Positions 28,901-38,579 are shown, counted from the first letter of the stretch. The stretch: 64,000 nt of DNA from Leucobacter sp. wl10 (GCF_003569785.1 NZ_KZ983997.1:1-64000); one strand, 5' to 3'. Numbers and translations: made by a program. Notes: generated by a model not told the origin, from the sequence alone.

Positions 28901-30323
28901 ATATCTTGCCGGAGCGTCGAGGATCGCCGACGCCGGGGCTCGCGCGACTGCCGGTGGTGCGAGCACCGGCGGGGTCGCCGCCGCGAACGAAGGCGACACG
29001 GCTGGGAGACCGCTCCCGATAGCCGCGACCGGTCGGAGACCTCCACTCGAGCGTCCCGTCGCGACCCTGCTGAACGCGCCAGCCCCCGTGGTGCTTCAGC
29101 GTGTGGTGGCCGCGGCAGAGGTGGGCCAGATTGTCGGTCGCGGTCGGGCCGCCGAGTGCGGCATCGATGGTGTGGTCGATGTCGCAGCGCGCGAGGGGCG
29201 CCCGGCAGCCGGGAAAGCGGCAGTGCTGATCCCGGGCCGCGAGATAGCGCCGCATCTGCCCGCTGGGCCGGTACCGGTCCACGGATCGGACGGCTCCGGT
29301 CCCGGAGTCGACGCGCACCAGGTCCCAGAAATCCGCGAGCGCGGCAACCTCTCGAGCGGTGTCCCCGTCGATCGGTCCGTATCCGGTGAGCGCCGGGGAA
29401 GGCGCGGCGGTGGGGCACCCGAGGCCGTCGTCGGCGGGAGCGGGAGCGCGATCGGGAGCGCCGGTACCGGACGGGGCTATGCGCTCCACCGGGATGACGA
29501 TCTGCACCTGAGCTCGGGCGCCGCGGGCCCCCGCCTGACGAGAGGCGCCGGATGCTGCGCTGTCGGAATGAGCGTCGTCGAGAAGGGCGCCGGCGAGAAG
29601 ATCCGCTCGGATCTCGTCCCGGGTGCGCGAAGCGCCCTCGCCCGCCCGCTCGATCTCACGGCTCCTGTCGGTGAGCATGCGATAGATGCCGTGGGCCGCG
29701 ACGGCGGGCAGGTGGGCGATCAGGTCCGACATGCCGTCGTCGCCGTCCTGCAGGGAGACCCGTCGCCGCTTCCGCGCCTCGCGGTGGCGCTCGTCGAGCG
29801 GCTGCTGCGCGTACTGTTCGGCGATGCGGCGGGCGATGGGCCGCAGCCGGCTCGGGGTCTCGAGCAGAGCGTGCTCGAGCACCGCCGACTCGTAGGCGGC
29901 GCGTCGGAGCACCGCGTCGGGATCCTCCGCGCTTCCGATCACCGCGCCGGCGTCGACGATCACGGCGGCGTGCCTCTCCGAGATCGCGGCCGCGCGCAGG
30001 GCGTCGAAGGCGCCCGGATACGAGAAGGCGAGCGCGTGGGCCTGGCTGAAGAGGCGCTCGATGGTCTGCTCGTTCTGGCGCAGCACCGCCGCGGCCTCGG
30101 CCCGCACCGTGCGGTACAGGATCTCGCCGCTCCGGCCGGAGGGGACGCTGCTGTGCGCCGGCCCGTTCGCGGCGGCCGCCACGTCGAAGACCTCGGCGAG
30201 CGCCTCGAGCCTCGCGGCCTCGGCGGTGCGGAGCCGCCGCTCGGCCTCCTCGAGCCTCGTCAGGGCCGTATCGAGCGCGACGACGTGCGAGTCGAGGATG
30301 CTGAGCGGGGGCGGTGCGGACAT
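28884..30323 (-). CDS. DUF222 / HNH endonuclease-domain protein
   Basis: A 479-aa member of the abundant actinobacterial DUF222-HNH group. Residues 1-260 are the helical DUF222 part (RTVRAEAAAVLRQNEQTIERLF, LLETPSRLRPIARRIAEQYA). The C-terminal HNH nuclease motif reads CRFPGCRAPLARCDIDHTIDAALGGPT, then DNLAHLCRGHHTLKHHGGW, with cysteine pairs for zinc and the DH/N/H catalytic set. Many actinobacteria carry scattered copies and the biological role is unsettled. Its 3' end overlaps the MarR gene. Confidence 0.85.
   Translation of the reverse strand: MSAPPPLSILDSHVVALDTALTRLEEAERRLRTAEAARLEALAEVFDVAAAANGPAHSSVPSGRSGEILYRTVRAEAAAVLRQNEQTIERLFSQAHALAFSYPGAFDALRAAAISERHAAVIVDAGAVIGSAEDPDAVLRRAAYESAVLEHALLETPSRLRPIARRIAEQYAQQPLDERHREARKRRRVSLQDGDDGMSDLIAHLPAVAAHGIYRMLTDRSREIERAGEGASRTRDEIRADLLAGALLDDAHSDSAASGASRQAGARGARAQVQIVIPVERIAPSGTGAPDRAPAPADDGLGCPTAAPSPALTGYGPIDGDTAREVAALADFWDLVRVDSGTGAVRSVDRYRPSGQMRRYLAARDQHCRFPGCRAPLARCDIDHTIDAALGGPTATDNLAHLCRGHHTLKHHGGWRVQQGRDGTLEWRSPTGRGYRERSPSRVAFVRGGDPAGARTTGSRASPGVGDPRRSGKIYADRI
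28885..28903 (-). promoter_or_regulatory. 19-bp palindrome, probable MarR operator, next to a TATAAT box
   Basis: Arms TATATGCG and CGCATATA are perfect around a 3-nt spacer. On the minus strand the sequence TATAAT (28888-28883) overlaps one end and could be a -10 element. The AT-rich site stands out against the GC-rich surroundings and lies over the MarR start, as expected for autoregulation. It also encodes the last residues of the HNH protein. Confidence 0.5.
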
Positions 30324-30441
30324 GTCACGAGTACATCAGCGACCACCGACACGGACACGGGGTTCCGGCCCCCTGGGCCTCCAAAGAATCGCGCCACGGT
30401 TTGGTGAGCAGCCTACAAGGATCCGACCGTGGTGCGAGCCG

Positions 30442-31020
30442 TCAGCCCCAGACGCTCGTCGCGTCGTCGCGCGTCGAGGGCAGCCGCGTCGCGCGGCCCC
30501 ACTCCAGGATCTCCTCGGGGACGCGAAGCCGATCGGGATCCGCCCCGCTCTTCTCGATGATCTCGGCAACCGGCACCGTACCGCCGCTGCGGCGCAGGAT
30601 CCGGCCGCGTACGACGGCGCGGGCGTACACCTCCGACCGGCGCCGGGCATCGGGCCGCACGAAGCGCTGCTCGATGTAGACCGCCTGCTCGTCGAAGCCG
30701 AGGATGCGCGACTCGACCCAGAAGCGCACCCACGGGTTCAGCGATCTGCGGTACGAGATGGTCTGTCCCACCACCACGGCGTACCAGCCCTCCCGCTCGA
30801 AGACGTCCCAGCTGCCGTTGCGCCGGATCAGGTCGAAGCGGGCGACGTCCATGATCGAGAGGTACTTGCCGTTGTTCATGTGCCGCAGGATGTCGAGGTC
30901 GGTGGGCCAGACCCGGAAGCGGGAGCGGGAGACGTCGCCGAAGCCGATGCGGGGGCCGCGGCGGCCGACGAACCACTGGTGCCAGAGGGTGCGGAAGAGC
31001 ATGTGCATGGGCGGGAGCAT
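30442..31020 (-). CDS. Hotdog-fold acyl-CoA thioesterase family protein
   Basis: About 192 aa. The hotdog domain shows WPTDLDILRHMNNGKYLSIMDVARFD, the 4-hydroxybenzoyl-CoA thioesterase-like helix with His-Met-Asn-Asn. This is followed by strands VVGQTISYRRSLNPW and VESRILGFDEQAVYIEQRFV. Members hydrolyse acyl-CoA or acyl-ACP thioesters; some have no known substrate. Start codons at 31020, 31008 and 31002 are all in frame with no clear ribosome site, so the N-terminus is uncertain. It is divergent from efp. Confidence 0.78.
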   Translation of the reverse strand: MLPPMHMLFRTLWHQWFVGRRGPRIGFGDVSRSRFRVWPTDLDILRHMNNGKYLSIMDVARFDLIRRNGSWDVFEREGWYAVVVGQTISYRRSLNPWVRFWVESRILGFDEQAVYIEQRFVRPDARRRSEVYARAVVRGRILRRSGGTVPVAEIIEKSGADPDRLRVPEEILEWGRATRLPSTRDDATSVWG

Positions 31021-31087
31021 AGGGACGCCGCCGGGTGCGCGCACGTCGTTTGTGCGAGACCTGCAAGGGGGGCACCGAGGGGCGGTG

Positions 31088-31093
31088 TAGAAT
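31088..31093 (+). promoter_or_regulatory. Candidate -10 element of the efp-nusB promoter
   Basis: TAGAAT, one mismatch from TATAAT, lies 54 nt before the efp start in the divergent thioesterase/efp gap. No good -35 is visible, which is common in high-GC actinobacteria. Confidence 0.4.
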
Positions 31094-31147
31094 TGACCGG
31101 CGCTGATTCGCGCTCGAACCTCGCAGAACCGGAGAAGGCTTACGCAC

Positions 31148-31711
31148 ATGGCAACCTCGAACGACATCAAGAACGGCACCGTCATCAAGGAGAACGGTCA
31201 GCTCTGGAGCGTGGTCGAGTTCCAGCACGTCAAGCCGGGCAAGGGCGGCGCCTTCGTGCGCACCAAGCAGAAGAACGTCGTCTCCGGCAAGATCATCGAC
31301 AAGACCTACAACGCGGGCGCCAAGATCGAGACCGCCAACGTCGACCGGCGCGACTATCAGTACCTGTACCAGGACGGCGCCGACTTCGTCTTCATGGACA
31401 CCTCCGACTACGATCAGCTGACCGTCTCGGGCACCGTCGTCGGCGACGCCGCCAGGTTCATGCTCGAGAACCAGCAGGTGCAGATCGCGCTGCACGAGGG
31501 GGAGCCCCTCTACCTCGAGCTCCCCGCCTCGGTCGTGCTCGAGGTCACCTACACCGAGCCGGGCCTGCAGGGCGACCGCTCCACCGGCGGCACCAAGCCC
31601 GCGACCGTCGAGACCGGCGCCGAGATCCAGGTGCCGCTGTTCCTGGAGACCGGCACCAGGGTCAAGGTCGACACCCGCACGGGCGACTACCTCGGCCGCG
31701 TCAACGACTGA
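31148..31711 (+). CDS. efp: Translation elongation factor P
   Basis: A 187-aa three-domain factor that relieves ribosome stalling at polyproline. The N-terminal KOW-like domain carries the loop [14 protein letters not shown] with Lys32 at the tip, the position modified in some bacteria. The central OB domain includes [20 protein letters not shown], and the C-terminal signature is [28 protein letters not shown]. It starts the efp-nusB pair and in related genomes usually follows the aro genes directly. Confidence 0.97.
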   Translation: MATSNDIKNGTVIKENGQLWSVVEFQHVKPGKGGAFVRTKQKNVVSGKIIDKTYNAGAKIETANVDRRDYQYLYQDGADFVFMDTSDYDQLTVSGTVVGDAARFMLENQQVQIALHEGEPLYLELPASVVLEVTYTEPGLQGDRSTGGTKPATVETGAEIQVPLFLETGTRVKVDTRTGDYLGRVND

Positions 31712-31716
31712 CCCCG

Positions 31717-32133
31717 TTGTCCGCCCGTACCAAGGCGCGCAAGCGCGCCCTCGACATGCTCTTCCAGGCCGACGTGCGCGAGGAGCCGATCCTCGGCATC
31801 GTGCGCGCCGAGGCCGAGCGCGCGGCGGGGGAGCCCGACCGCGCGGCCTCCTGGCTCTACGCGCGAGAGATCGTCGACGGGGTGACCGACCACCGCGACG
31901 AGATAGACGAGCTGATCATGAGCTACGCGCAGGGATGGACGCTCGAGCGCATGCCCAACGTCGACCGGGCTCTGCTGCGCCTCGCCGCCTGGGAGATCCT
32001 CTTCAACGACGAGGTGCCCGCCGCGGTGGCCATCGACGAGGCCGTGGAGCTCGCGAAGGAGTACTCCACCGAGGACTCGAGCCGCTTCGTCAACGGCGTG
32101 CTGGGCCGCATCGCGGATCACGCCCGGGCCTGA
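31717..32133 (+). CDS. nusB: Transcription antitermination factor NusB
   Basis: A 138-aa all-helical protein that binds boxA with S10 in rRNA antitermination. SARTKARKRALDMLFQADVRE begins the arginine-rich N-terminal helix. TLERMPNVDRALLRLAAWEI and VAIDEAVELAKEYSTEDSSRFVNGVLG are the conserved helices. The start is TTG 31717, 5 nt after the efp stop; no ATG or GTG fits the N-terminus. Confidence 0.95.
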   Translation: MSARTKARKRALDMLFQADVREEPILGIVRAEAERAAGEPDRAASWLYAREIVDGVTDHRDEIDELIMSYAQGWTLERMPNVDRALLRLAAWEILFNDEVPAAVAIDEAVELAKEYSTEDSSRFVNGVLGRIADHARA

Positions 32134-32140
32134 TCCGGTC

Positions 32141-32173
32141 GCCCGGCTCGGACGGCCCGCGCCCGAGCCGGGC
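32141..32173 (+). terminator. Candidate terminator after nusB
   Basis: An 11-bp perfect inverted repeat (32141-32151 and 32163-32173, 11-nt loop) starts 7 nt after the nusB stop. It has no T-tract. Confidence 0.5.
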
Positions 32174-32286
32174 CGATGACGGCCGGGCGACGGTGAAGTG
32201 ACGGCTCGGTGTGGGGTTGATGAAGAGCCCGTGTACACGGCCCGATCCTCAGCGCAGCGGGGGCCGGGCCTCGCTAGCTTACAAGC

Positions 32287-33960
32287 GTGGAGAACGAGAT
32301 CCCGCTCGGGCGGCGCAGCACCCTCTACCGGGCTTTCGAGGTGTTCCCCGCCCTCATCAGCTTCGCGATGCTCGCCCTGCTCGTGATCCTTCCGCTCATC
32401 TCGCCCGGTCTCGCGGCCTGGTACGTACTCGCGGTCGTCGGCGTGATGTTCCTCAGGGCGCTGCGAAGCGCGGTCGACATCGCGCGGGGCTATCGCAGGC
32501 TGCGCAGCGCGGAGGCCGTCGACTGGAGCATGCGGCTCGCCGAGCTCGCCGACCCGCGCGCCGTGCTCGCGCGCGGCGAGGTGACGGCGAGCGGGTTCTT
32601 CGACTGCGACGAGCATCTCAGGGCGCTGCGCCGCATCGCCGCGGATCCGGAGGCCTACCCGGATCCGCGCGGCATCCGCAACGCGGTCATCATCGCCGCG
32701 TACAACGAGCCGTACGAGGTCATCGCACCCACGGTGAGGTCCCTCGTCGCCTCGCGCTTCGAGCGATCGAGAATGGCGGTGTTCTTCGCCTACGAGGAGC
32801 GCGGCGGGATCGAGATCGAGCGCACGGCCCTGCGGCTGAAGCGCGAGTTCGGCGACGCCTTCGCGGCGTTCGTGCCGGTGAAGCACCCGAGCGACGCGCC
32901 CGGCGAGATCGCGGGCAAGGGATCCAACATCACCTTCGCCGGCCGGGCTCTGGCGCGCTGGGCGGCCGAGCGGGGAATCGACCCGTCCGACGTGCTGGTC
33001 ACCACTCTCGACTGCGACAACAGGCCGCACCCCGACTACTTCGCGTGCACCACCTATCGGTACGTGCTGAATCGGGATCGGAAGCGCACGGCGTTCCAGC
33101 CCGTGTCGCTGTTCCTCGGCAACATCTGGGACGCGCCGGCGCCGACCCGGGTGGTCGCCTCGGGCAACACCTTCTGGAACATCATCGCGTCGGTGCGACC
33201 CCTCACGCTGCGCAACTTCGCCTCGCACACCCAGCCGCTCGACGCGCTCATCGAGATGGGCTTCTGGAGCACGCGCACCATCGTCGAGGACGGGCACCAG
33301 TACTGGCGCAGCTACTTCCACTTCCGCGGCCGCTACGCCATCGATCCGATCCCTCTGCCGGTCTATCAGGACGCGGTGCTGGCCGACACCTACGCCCGGA
33401 CGCTGGTGGCGCAGTTCAGGCAGCTGAGCCGCTGGTCGTACGGGGCGTCCGACGTGCCCTACGTCGCCGTGCGGGTGTTCGGCCGACGCCGGCCCGCCCC
33501 GTTCTGGCCGAGCCTGTGGCGCCTGCTCACGCTGCTGGACAGCCAGGTGACGCTGGCGAGCGTTCCGATCATCATCGCGATCGGCGGCTGGATCCCGATC
33601 GCGCTCGCGGGCAGGCTCGTGCGGGGCGAGGAGTTCGTCTCGAGCCTCCCGATCCTCGTCGGCGGGGTGCAGCAGATCGCCACGCTGGGCCTCCTCCTCT
33701 CGATCGTGCTGGGGTGGCGGCTGCTCCCGCCGCGCCCGGATCGCTACGGGCCGGTGCGCAACCTCGGCATGGTGCTGCAGTGGGTGCTCTTCCCGGTCAC
33801 GGTGATCGTCTTCAACTCGTTCACGGCGCTGCACTCCCAGGGGCGGCTGGCCGTCGGCAGCTACCGGGAGCGCTTCGACGTGACGGTGAAGGCGGCGGTG
33901 CGGCCGGGGGTGAGGACGGCGGTTCCGGCCCGGACGGGGCCGATCGATGCGCTAAGCTAG
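32287..33960 (+). CDS. Family 2-type membrane glycosyltransferase
   Basis: A 557-aa protein. Two N-terminal helices (about residues 20-60) precede a GT-A domain: NAVIIAAYNEPYEVI, the DxD-like VTTLDCDNRPHPDYF, then STRTIVEDGHQYWRSYFHFRG with the ED and QxxR-type acceptor motifs. The end has about four membrane helices. It looks like a processive or polyprenol-linked sugar transferase for a cell-surface glycan. The start is GTG 32287; with TAGCTT about 10 nt upstream the mRNA may be nearly leaderless. It sits between nusB and pyrR, an unusual position. Sugar donor and acceptor are unknown. Confidence 0.8.
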   Translation: MENEIPLGRRSTLYRAFEVFPALISFAMLALLVILPLISPGLAAWYVLAVVGVMFLRALRSAVDIARGYRRLRSAEAVDWSMRLAELADPRAVLARGEVTASGFFDCDEHLRALRRIAADPEAYPDPRGIRNAVIIAAYNEPYEVIAPTVRSLVASRFERSRMAVFFAYEERGGIEIERTALRLKREFGDAFAAFVPVKHPSDAPGEIAGKGSNITFAGRALARWAAERGIDPSDVLVTTLDCDNRPHPDYFACTTYRYVLNRDRKRTAFQPVSLFLGNIWDAPAPTRVVASGNTFWNIIASVRPLTLRNFASHTQPLDALIEMGFWSTRTIVEDGHQYWRSYFHFRGRYAIDPIPLPVYQDAVLADTYARTLVAQFRQLSRWSYGASDVPYVAVRVFGRRRPAPFWPSLWRLLTLLDSQVTLASVPIIIAIGGWIPIALAGRLVRGEEFVSSLPILVGGVQQIATLGLLLSIVLGWRLLPPRPDRYGPVRNLGMVLQWVLFPVTVIVFNSFTALHSQGRLAVGSYRERFDVTVKAAVRPGVRTAVPARTGPIDALS

Positions 33961-33984
33961 TGCGGGTTGCAGCTTTTCTTTAAT

Positions 33985-34010
33985 GACCGTCCCGTGAGGC
34001 GGAGAAGGGG
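33985..34010 (+). promoter_or_regulatory. Candidate PyrR-binding leader of the pyr operon
   Basis: The leader contains GTCCCGTGAGGCGGAGAAGG just before the pyrR ribosome site. It resembles the PyrR binding loop (UCCnGnGAGGCnG) and can close a short stem through CCG/CGG. In mycobacteria PyrR bound to such a site next to the Shine-Dalgarno represses translation when uridine nucleotides are abundant. An upstream TTTAAT (33979-33984) could be a -10 box but would leave little leader, so the promoter is uncertain. Confidence 0.6.
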
Positions 34011-34020
34011 GGCTCGAATA

Positions 34021-34548
34021 ATGGGTACGCGAACAGTGCTGGAAAGCGCTGAGATCTCGCGGGCGCTGACTCGAATCTCGCACGAAATCATGGAGGCGAA
34101 CAAGGGCGTCGCCGGGCTGGTGCTCGTGGGCATCCCCACCAGGGGGTCGCTGCTCGCGAGGCGCATCGCCGACATCGTCTCGCGGATCGAGGGGGTCGAG
34201 ATCCCGGCCTACCGGCTCGACGTGACGATGTACCGCGACGACCTCGCGAAGAACCCCACGCGCGCCCCCCAGCCGACCGATATGCCGGTGGCCGGCATCG
34301 ACGGCGCCACGGTCGTGCTCGTCGACGACGTGCTCTACTCCGGGCGCACCGTGCGCGCCGCACTCGACGCGCTGAACGACCACGGCCGCCCCCGCGCGGT
34401 GCGCCTCGCGGCGCTCATCGACCGCGGGCACCGAGAGCTGCCGATCCGCGCCGACTTCATCGGCAAGAACCTGCCGAGCGCCAAGCACGAGCGCATCTCG
34501 GTGCGGCTCGAGGAGCTCGACGGCGTCGACGAGGTGACGATCTCATGA
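34021..34548 (+). CDS. pyrR: Bifunctional pyr operon regulator / uracil phosphoribosyltransferase
   Basis: A 175-aa type I phosphoribosyltransferase-fold protein. The PRPP-binding loop [22 protein letters not shown] is intact; [15 protein letters not shown] and [23 protein letters not shown] complete the PyrR signature. It senses UMP/UTP and binds pyr mRNA. ATG 34021 follows AGAAGGGGGG at 34003-34012. The pyrB start overlaps its stop (ATGA). Confidence 0.95.
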   Translation: MGTRTVLESAEISRALTRISHEIMEANKGVAGLVLVGIPTRGSLLARRIADIVSRIEGVEIPAYRLDVTMYRDDLAKNPTRAPQPTDMPVAGIDGATVVLVDDVLYSGRTVRAALDALNDHGRPRAVRLAALIDRGHRELPIRADFIGKNLPSAKHERISVRLEELDGVDEVTIS

Positions 34549-35501
34549 GGCACCTGCTCGACACGCGCACGCTGAGCCGGGACGACGCGATCCTGATCCT
34601 CGACACCGCCGAGGACATGGCCGCCGCGCAGCAGCGCGAGGTGAAGAAGCTGCCCGCGCTGCGCGGCAAGACCGTCGTCAACCTCTTCTACGAGGACTCC
34701 ACGCGCACCCGCATCTCCTTCGAGGCGGCGGCGAAGCGCCTCTCGGCCGACGTGATCAACTTCAGCGCCAAGGGGTCGTCGGTGTCGAAGGGCGAGTCGC
34801 TCAAGGACACCGCGCAGACGCTGCAGGCCATCGGAGCCGACGGCGTCGTGATCCGCCATCCCGCCTCGGGGGCTCCGGATCGCCTGGCGCGCAGCGGCTG
34901 GATCGACGCGGGCGTGCTCAACGCCGGCGACGGCACCCACGAGCACCCCACGCAGGCTCTGCTCGACGCCTTCACGATGCGGCGCAGGCTCTTCGGCGAC
35001 GCGAGCCGGGGCCGCGACCTCGACGGGGTCTCGGCCGTGATCGTGGGCGATATCGCGCACTCGCGCGTCGCCCGTTCCAACCTGTGGCTGCTCGGCGCGC
35101 TCGGCGCGCACGTCACCTTCGTCGCCCCCGAGACGCTGCTGCCGTACGGCGCGCGCGACTGGCCGGTGACGGTGCGCCACTCGCTCGACGACGCGCTGCG
35201 CGAGGAGCGCCCCGACGTCGTGATGATGCTGCGCATCCAGAGCGAGCGCATGCACGCCGCATTCTTCCCGAACGAGCGCGAGTACGCCCGCAACTGGGGG
35301 CTCGACGACGCCCGGCTGGCCCGGCTGGCCGACGGGGCGATCGTGATGCACCCGGGGCCCATGAACCGCGGCCTCGAGATCTCGTCGCGCGCCGCCGATT
35401 CCGAGCGCGCCACCGTGCTCGAGCAGGTCGCGAACGGCGTGTCGGTGCGCATGGCGGCCCTGTACCTGTTGCTGTCCGGCGAGCGAGGAGAGAGCGCATG
35501 A
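34545..35501 (+). CDS. pyrB: Aspartate carbamoyltransferase catalytic subunit
   Basis: A 318-aa enzyme that condenses carbamoyl phosphate and aspartate, the first committed pyrimidine step. [19 protein letters not shown] carries the carbamoyl-phosphate loop (STRTR). STEHPTQ-type recognition appears as [13 protein letters not shown], and [13 protein letters not shown] is the aspartate-side loop. No regulatory subunit gene is nearby, as usual in actinobacteria. Overlaps of 4 nt on both sides show tight operon coupling. Confidence 0.97.
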   Translation: MRHLLDTRTLSRDDAILILDTAEDMAAAQQREVKKLPALRGKTVVNLFYEDSTRTRISFEAAAKRLSADVINFSAKGSSVSKGESLKDTAQTLQAIGADGVVIRHPASGAPDRLARSGWIDAGVLNAGDGTHEHPTQALLDAFTMRRRLFGDASRGRDLDGVSAVIVGDIAHSRVARSNLWLLGALGAHVTFVAPETLLPYGARDWPVTVRHSLDDALREERPDVVMMLRIQSERMHAAFFPNEREYARNWGLDDARLARLADGAIVMHPGPMNRGLEISSRAADSERATVLEQVANGVSVRMAALYLLLSGERGESA

Positions 35502-36877
35502 CGAATCCCGACATCCTGATCCGCGGGGCGCGCCTCGCGGCCGACCTCGCGGAGCGCGGCGCGGATCACCTGAGCGCGCCCGCGGTCGACCTGCGCATCT
35601 CGAACGGGCGCATCGTCGAGCGCGGATCCGGCCTCGGGGCCCGCGACGGGGAGCGGGTCGTCGAGGCCGGGGGCCTCGTCGCGCTGACCGGCTTCGTCGA
35701 CCTCCACACCCACCTGCGCGAGCCCGGCTTCGAGCAGTCCGAGACGGTGCTGACCGGCACCCGGGCGGCGGCGGCGGGGGGCTTCACGAGCGTCTTCGCC
35801 ATGGCCAACACGATGCCCGTGCAGGACACGGCGGGGGTGGTCGAGCAGGTGCAGAGCCTCGGCGACGCGGCGGGCTACGCGACCGTGCGCCCCATCGGCG
35901 CCGTCACCGAGGACCTCGGGGGAGAGCGGCTCAGCGAGATCGGCGCCATGGCGCAGTCGCGCGCCGCGGTGCGGGTCTTCTCCGACGACGGCGGGTGCGT
36001 GCACGATCCGCTGCTGATGCGCCGCGCGCTCGAGTACGTGAAGACCTTCGACGGCGTCATCGCGCAGCACGCGCAGGATCCGCGCCTCACCGAGGGCGCG
36101 CAGATGAACGAGGGCGCGCTGTCGAGCGAGCTCGGGCTCAAGGGCTGGCCGGCGGTGGCCGAGGAGTCGATCATCGCCCGCGACGCGCTGCTCGCGGAGC
36201 ACATCGGCGCCCGCCTGCACATCTGCCACCTCTCTACCGCCGGCTCGGTGGAGGTGGTGCGCTGGGCCAAGGCGCGCGGTGTGCAGGTGACCGCCGAGGT
36301 CACGCCGCACCACCTGATCCTCACCGAGGAGCTCGTGCGCAGCTACGACGCCCGCTACAAGGTCAACCCGCCGCTGCGCCGGGAGGAGGACGTGCGGGCG
36401 CTGCGCAGGGCCGTGGCCGAGGGCGTCATCGACATCATCGCCACCGATCACGCCCCGCACCCCATCGAGGCGAAGGAGTGCGAGTGGGACGTCGCGGCCT
36501 TCGGCATGGTCGGTCTCGAGTCGGCTCTGCCGATCGCGCTGCTCACGCTCGTGCGCGAGGGGCACGCCAGCTGGGCCGAGCTCGAGACCCTGCTCTCGCA
36601 AAAGCCCGCTGAGATCGGCCGTCTGGAGGGGCATCCGAAGGCGCTGGAGGTCGGAGAGCCCGCCGACCTCGCGCTCGTCGACCCGAGCGGCTGGAGCGAG
36701 TTCGGGCCTGCGCGCCTGCGCGGGCTCAGCGCGAACTCGCCCTACCTGGGCATGGAGCTGCCCGGCCGCGTCGTCTGCACCGTGCGCAGCGGCTATCTCA
36801 CGCTCGACGACGGCGAACTGGTGGACGCCGGGGCGGTCGCCGAGGCCGCACGCGTCGCCCGGGAGGGTGCGCGATGA
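35498..36877 (+). CDS. pyrC: Dihydroorotase
   Basis: A 459-aa type I dihydroorotase of the amidohydrolase superfamily, cyclising carbamoyl aspartate. Zinc ligands are visible in [14 protein letters not shown], later HLSTAG and the catalytic Asp in [10 protein letters not shown]. The closing part [24 protein letters not shown] is typical. ATG 35498 overlaps the pyrB stop, and the next gene's ATG overlaps its own stop. Confidence 0.96.
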   Translation: MTNPDILIRGARLAADLAERGADHLSAPAVDLRISNGRIVERGSGLGARDGERVVEAGGLVALTGFVDLHTHLREPGFEQSETVLTGTRAAAAGGFTSVFAMANTMPVQDTAGVVEQVQSLGDAAGYATVRPIGAVTEDLGGERLSEIGAMAQSRAAVRVFSDDGGCVHDPLLMRRALEYVKTFDGVIAQHAQDPRLTEGAQMNEGALSSELGLKGWPAVAEESIIARDALLAEHIGARLHICHLSTAGSVEVVRWAKARGVQVTAEVTPHHLILTEELVRSYDARYKVNPPLRREEDVRALRRAVAEGVIDIIATDHAPHPIEAKECEWDVAAFGMVGLESALPIALLTLVREGHASWAELETLLSQKPAEIGRLEGHPKALEVGEPADLALVDPSGWSEFGPARLRGLSANSPYLGMELPGRVVCTVRSGYLTLDDGELVDAGAVAEAARVAREGAR

Positions 36878-37386
36878 GCACGACGACGTACGTGGCGCTC
36901 ATGGCCGTGATCGCCGCGATCGCGCTGATCGCGATGGGCCTCTCCTGGCGGGCGCGCGCGCGGCGCGACACCGGCATCGAGGTTCCGGCCGCGGCGCTCG
37001 CGGGCGAGAGGCTCGCGCATTTCCCGCGCACGAGCTACGTCTCGACCACGCCGGAGGGCGCGCCGTTCGACCGCCTGTCCGTTCCCGGGCTGCGATTCAA
37101 GGGGTACGCGGCGGTGACGGTGCTGAGCGACGGCGTCGTCATCGCGGTGACCGGAGAGGATCCCGTGCGCATCACCGCGGAGCGGCTGCGCGGCAGCGGT
37201 ACCGCGAGCAGCCGGGTCGGCAAGGCCGTGGAGCCCGACGGCCTCTCGCTGCTGCGGTGGAGCACGGGCGACCGCGTCGTCGAATCGAGCTTCCGCTTCG
37301 CGAGCTCCGCCGAGCAGGTGGCCTTCGCCGAGGCGATCGATCGGATATCACCCACACCTTCGACGTCTCAGGAGGGCGCGAAATGA
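36874..37386 (+). CDS. Membrane-anchored PH-like domain protein of the pyr operon
   Basis: A 170-aa protein with one N-terminal membrane helix ([20 protein letters not shown]). A probably cytoplasmic beta-rich domain follows ([30 protein letters not shown]) with a C-terminal helix. Proteins of this type lie between pyrC and carA in many actinobacteria, where they are annotated as a transporter or PH-like protein of unknown role. Start and stop overlap pyrC and carA by 4 nt, so it is translated with the pathway. Confidence 0.75.
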   Translation: MSTTTYVALMAVIAAIALIAMGLSWRARARRDTGIEVPAAALAGERLAHFPRTSYVSTTPEGAPFDRLSVPGLRFKGYAAVTVLSDGVVIAVTGEDPVRITAERLRGSGTASSRVGKAVEPDGLSLLRWSTGDRVVESSFRFASSAEQVAFAEAIDRISPTPSTSQEGAK

Positions 37387-38576
37387 CCAACGCAACCGAA
37401 GTCACCGTCCCACCCGCGACGGCCGTGCCCGCGGGCGCCGCCGTCCTGGTCCTCGAGGACGGCGGGCGCTACTCGGGGCGCGCGTACGGCGCGACCGGTC
37501 GCACGCTGGGCGAGGTCGTGTTCTCGACGGGCATGACCGGCTACCAGGAGACCCTCACCGATCCGTCGTACGCGGGCCAGATCGTGCTCATGACGGCTCC
37601 GCACATCGGCAACACCGGCGTCAACGACACCGACATGGAGTCGCGCAGGATCTGGGTGTCCGGCTTCGTGGTGCGGGATCCCGCGCGCCGCGTCTCGAAC
37701 TTCCGCGCCGAGCGCTCGCTCGACGAGGATCTGGTCGGCGACGGCGTCGTCGGCATCTCGGGCGTGGACACCCGCGCGATCACCCGCCACATCCGCTCGG
37801 CGGGCGCGATGCGCGCCGGCATCTTCTCGGGGGGCGACCTCGGCCTCTCCGAGGAGGAGCAGCTGGCGCTCGTGCGCGAGCAGGCCGGCATGGCGGGAAG
37901 GAACCTCTCCCGGGAGGTCACGACGCCCGAGCGCTACGACGTTCCGGCCGCCCCGGGGGTTGAGCGCGTCGGATCGATCGCCGTGCTCGACCTCGGCGTC
38001 AAGCGGGCCACGGTGCAGTACCTGTCGGAGCACGGCTTCGACGTGATCGTGCTGCCCGCCTCGACCACGCTCGACGAGGTGCGCGGCATCGCGCCCGACG
38101 CGCTCTTCTACTCGAACGGCCCCGGCGATCCCGCGGCCTCCGACGAGGCCGTCGGGCTGCTCCGCGATCTGCTGCGCGACGGGCTGCCCTACTTCGGCAT
38201 CTGCTTCGGCAACCAGCTGCTCGGCCGTGCGCTCGGCTTCGGCACGTACAAGCTGCCGTTCGGCCACCGCGGCATCAACCAGCCCGTGCTCGACAAGCGC
38301 ACCGGCCGCGTGGAGATCACCGCCCAGAACCACGGTTTCGCGGTCGACGCCCCGATCGACGGCGAGCTCGACGCGCCCGAGGGCTTCGGGCGCGTGCGGG
38401 TGAGCCACTACAGCCTCAACGATCGCGTGGTCGAGGGGCTCGAGTGCCTCGACATCCCCGCGTTCTCCGTGCAGTACCACCCCGAGGCCGCCGCCGGCCC
38501 GCACGACGCCTTCTACCTCTTCGATCGATTCCGCACGCTGGTCAGGGACCGGGCCGCGCAGAACGGAGCCAGCTAA
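37383..38576 (+). CDS. carA: Carbamoyl-phosphate synthase small subunit
   Basis: A 397-aa glutaminase subunit. The N-terminal CPSase domain includes [34 protein letters not shown]. The C-terminal class I amidotransferase shows the nucleophile in [17 protein letters not shown], and the His/Glu of the triad in [14 protein letters not shown]. It supplies ammonia to CarB for pyrimidines and arginine. The ATG overlaps the previous stop (ATGA). Confidence 0.97.
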   Translation: MTNATEVTVPPATAVPAGAAVLVLEDGGRYSGRAYGATGRTLGEVVFSTGMTGYQETLTDPSYAGQIVLMTAPHIGNTGVNDTDMESRRIWVSGFVVRDPARRVSNFRAERSLDEDLVGDGVVGISGVDTRAITRHIRSAGAMRAGIFSGGDLGLSEEEQLALVREQAGMAGRNLSREVTTPERYDVPAAPGVERVGSIAVLDLGVKRATVQYLSEHGFDVIVLPASTTLDEVRGIAPDALFYSNGPGDPAASDEAVGLLRDLLRDGLPYFGICFGNQLLGRALGFGTYKLPFGHRGINQPVLDKRTGRVEITAQNHGFAVDAPIDGELDAPEGFGRVRVSHYSLNDRVVEGLECLDIPAFSVQYHPEAAAGPHDAFYLFDRFRTLVRDRAAQNGAS

Positions 38577-38579
38577 GCC

